From: Chitinophaga pinensis
GTDB taxonomy: Bacteria > Bacteroidota > Bacteroidia > NS11-12g > UBA9320
Direction of reading: 5' to 3'
Length of the DNA stretch: 8,670 nucleotides
Assembly: GCA_945890595.1 (NCBI GenBank)
Contig: CAMDCQ010000093.1
Location: 1 to 8,670, forward strand
The notes beneath the pieces are model-generated. The model did no database searches. It was not told the DNA's origin and saw only the letters and a program-made list of their open reading frames with translations. Position 1 is the stretch's first letter, and the number at the start of each line of letters is the position of its first letter. Both the position numbers and the translations under genes were made by a program. This document shows positions 7,347 through 8,670 of the stretch, in pieces.

Positions 7347-8384
7347 ATGAAACTAATAAAAGGCATACTGTATTTTCTTTTAATTATGCTTGTAGCTACC
7401 TTATTAGCTTCATTATTTGCTCCGAGCACCAAATTGATAAGACGTACCATAAGTGTTGATGCGCCTAAAGAAGTTGTATTTGCTCAATTGGCAGATCTCA
7501 GAAAGTGGCCAAAGTGGGATGCCTGGTATGCTAAAGATTTAAGTCAAGTGAGAACATTCGAAGGGGAACTAGGTGATAAGATTCAAAAATTTTCGTGGTC
7601 ATCTGAACATGAAGACCTTGAAAATGGCAGTATTGTCGTAAAAAGTTTTGTAAATAACGTGAGCTTAGATTTCACGCTTAATCTGATTAATAATGGCCGG
7701 GAATATAGTTTTGGTGGAACGTTTATTCTAAAAGAGAGAAATGGACAAACCGTTGTACAATGGACCATTGAATCTGAGCAGAGGTATCCATTTAAAATCA
7801 TTAATTATTTTTTGGATAAATGGATAGGACCTGATTTTACTCAAGGCTTAAATAATCTTAAAGCCTATGTTGAAACAAGCTCAAATCAAGAATTGGGAGT
7901 AACTGAAAATAGTATTGTAACCTTAGAAGAACATGGAGTGATATATACCTTAATAGCGAAAGATCGTTTACCTAAGTCAGATATGAAAACATTTTTCAGC
8001 AATTCGTTCGGGTTTATATACAACCATCTTAAAACAAACAACACAAAACCCGAAGGTGCTCCTGCAGGACTTTTTTATGAATGGGATGAGGATAGTAACC
8101 ATATAAACATAGCTGCAGCAATACCAACTACCCCTAGTATACAGGGGCCAGATTCAACAATTGTGCTTAACATAGGGGACGCTCAACTGTATACAAACAG
8201 TATCTCGTTCATCCACAAAGGAGGTTATGAAGCGTTAAACGAAGCTCATAAAGGAATTCAATCTTGGTTAAAAGATAATGCTAAAGTACAACGCATGCCC
8301 ATTATTGAAGAATACCTTAAAGGACCTGTAGATGGCATAGATACAAGCTTATACATAACCAGAGTTTCTTATTATTTTGAGTAA
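7347..8384 (+). CDS. Membrane-anchored SRPBCC protein with C-terminal GyrI-like effector-binding domain
   Basis: This 345-residue protein has three parts. Residues about 4-24 are a single hydrophobic segment, probably an uncleaved membrane anchor. Residues about 32-175 are an SRPBCC (START/polyketide-cyclase-like) ligand-binding domain, recognised by the opening ISVDAPKEVVFAQLADLRKW (35-54) and the Trp-rich KWPKWDAWY (53-61). Residues about 190-345 resemble a GyrI-like/AraC effector-binding small-molecule domain, with GLFYEWDED (241-249), HKGGYEALNEAHKGIQSWL (290-308) and the closing EEYLKGPVDG...YITRVSYYF (321-344). The pairing of these two folds occurs in Bacteroidota proteins of unknown role; no DNA-binding domain is present. 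Ligand and function cannot be assigned. The gene is apparently monocistronic, with its own promoter-like element upstream and a convergent gene downstream. The start is supported by the N-terminal hydrophobic segment and the promoter spacing. Confidence 0.85.
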   Translation: MKLIKGILYFLLIMLVATLLASLFAPSTKLIRRTISVDAPKEVVFAQLADLRKWPKWDAWYAKDLSQVRTFEGELGDKIQKFSWSSEHEDLENGSIVVKSFVNNVSLDFTLNLINNGREYSFGGTFILKERNGQTVVQWTIESEQRYPFKIINYFLDKWIGPDFTQGLNNLKAYVETSSNQELGVTENSIVTLEEHGVIYTLIAKDRLPKSDMKTFFSNSFGFIYNHLKTNNTKPEGAPAGLFYEWDEDSNHINIAAAIPTTPSIQGPDSTIVLNIGDAQLYTNSISFIHKGGYEALNEAHKGIQSWLKDNAKVQRMPIIEEYLKGPVDGIDTSLYITRVSYYFE

Positions 8385-8436
8385 TTCTGCCAAAGTAAAA
8401 ACGCGCTAGTCTAAAGAAATAAGAATCTAAAAAGAA

Positions 8437-8670
8437 TTAATTAGAGGAGTCAGGTACCATTTTTTTACGCCATGAAATTAAGCCGTATATGGAGAGTACA
8501 GTGTAAATGACCATCTTAAGAGCCAAAAAATTAAGCTCTTTTATGCCGTAAAGCCAGATGGTATACCCGTTTATGATGACCCAGAAACTCCACGCTACAT
8601 AATACTTGTATAATTCTAAGAACGTTGCCATTACGCCAAATACAGTGCTTAACGCGTCATAATAGGGCTT
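8437..8670 (-). CDS. pnuC: PnuC-like nicotinamide riboside transporter, C-terminal part (5' end beyond window)
   Basis: The minus-strand frame is open to the window edge, so the gene starts outside; the methionine encoded at 8629-8631 is internal. Translation from the edge begins KPYYDALSTVFGV and continues MATFLELYKYYVAWSFWVII, matching the conserved PnuC pattern of a 'DA...T' stretch, a helix, then K..xxW..W with a following N (the ING after WVII). Later GLISWRKKM matches the usual C-terminal G..xW+K ending of PnuC. About three hydrophobic segments are visible in the 77 residues present. PnuC proteins move nicotinamide riboside across the inner membrane by facilitated diffusion for NAD synthesis; some relatives carry thiamine or riboflavin, so the substrate is not settled. 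The gene converges with the SRPBCC gene, 52 bases apart, with no strong terminator visible between them. Confidence 0.8.
   Translation of the reverse strand, partial: KPYYDALSTVFGVMATFLELYKYYVAWSFWVIINGYTIWLYGIKELNFLALKMVIYTVLSIYGLISWRKKMVPDSSN

Noticed and set aside
7583..7801. Minus-strand open frame within the SRPBCC/GyrI-like gene
   Set aside because: It is antisense to a well-supported gene and has no domain or start signal.
8426..8445. TCTAA/TTAGA repeat between the SRPBCC gene and the pnuC-like gene as a terminator
   Set aside because: The stem is a 5-base A/T-rich pairing with a 10-base loop that overlaps the pnuC stop; too weak to support.

Overview
This AT-rich window looks like an ordinary chromosomal segment of a Bacteroidota bacterium, most likely from the Flavobacteriia or a close relative. 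The reasons are: Bacteroidota-type promoter elements (TAnnTTTG), no convincing Shine-Dalgarno sequences in front of the starts, lipoprotein signal peptides, and several families typical of the phylum (the NagZ/serine-hydrolase fusion, DUF4197 lipoprotein, SRPBCC/GyrI-like two-domain protein). I saw no mobile elements, CRISPR arrays, RNA genes or phage genes.

Layout, plus strand first: the 3' part of a membrane fatty-acid desaturase (cut by the left edge) is followed by a 974-residue exported fusion of a GH3 NagZ-type beta-N-acetylglucosaminidase and a beta-lactamase-fold serine hydrolase. Next come a DUF4197 lipoprotein and, overlapping its end by 20 bases, a BioY-family biotin transporter S component. 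A strong symmetrical hairpin (about 5142-5175) separates these from a convergent minus-strand pair: a lipoprotein cyclophilin-type peptidyl-prolyl isomerase and phosphoglycerate kinase (pgk), joined by a TAATG stop/start overlap. A 253-base divergent intergenic region with one promoter-like element per direction leads into a plus-strand membrane-anchored SRPBCC/GyrI-like protein. The right edge cuts a minus-strand pnuC-like gene, of which only the C-terminal part is present.

The genes do not form one pathway. They are envelope and housekeeping functions: lipid desaturation, muropeptide recovery or turnover, two lipoproteins, vitamin uptake (biotin, probably nicotinamide riboside) and glycolysis. 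The most noteworthy item is the single-polypeptide NagZ plus serine-hydrolase fusion, which mirrors the adjacent nagZ and amiE genes of the Bacillus subtilis muropeptide recovery pathway. I did not find evidence for a wholly new multi-gene system.
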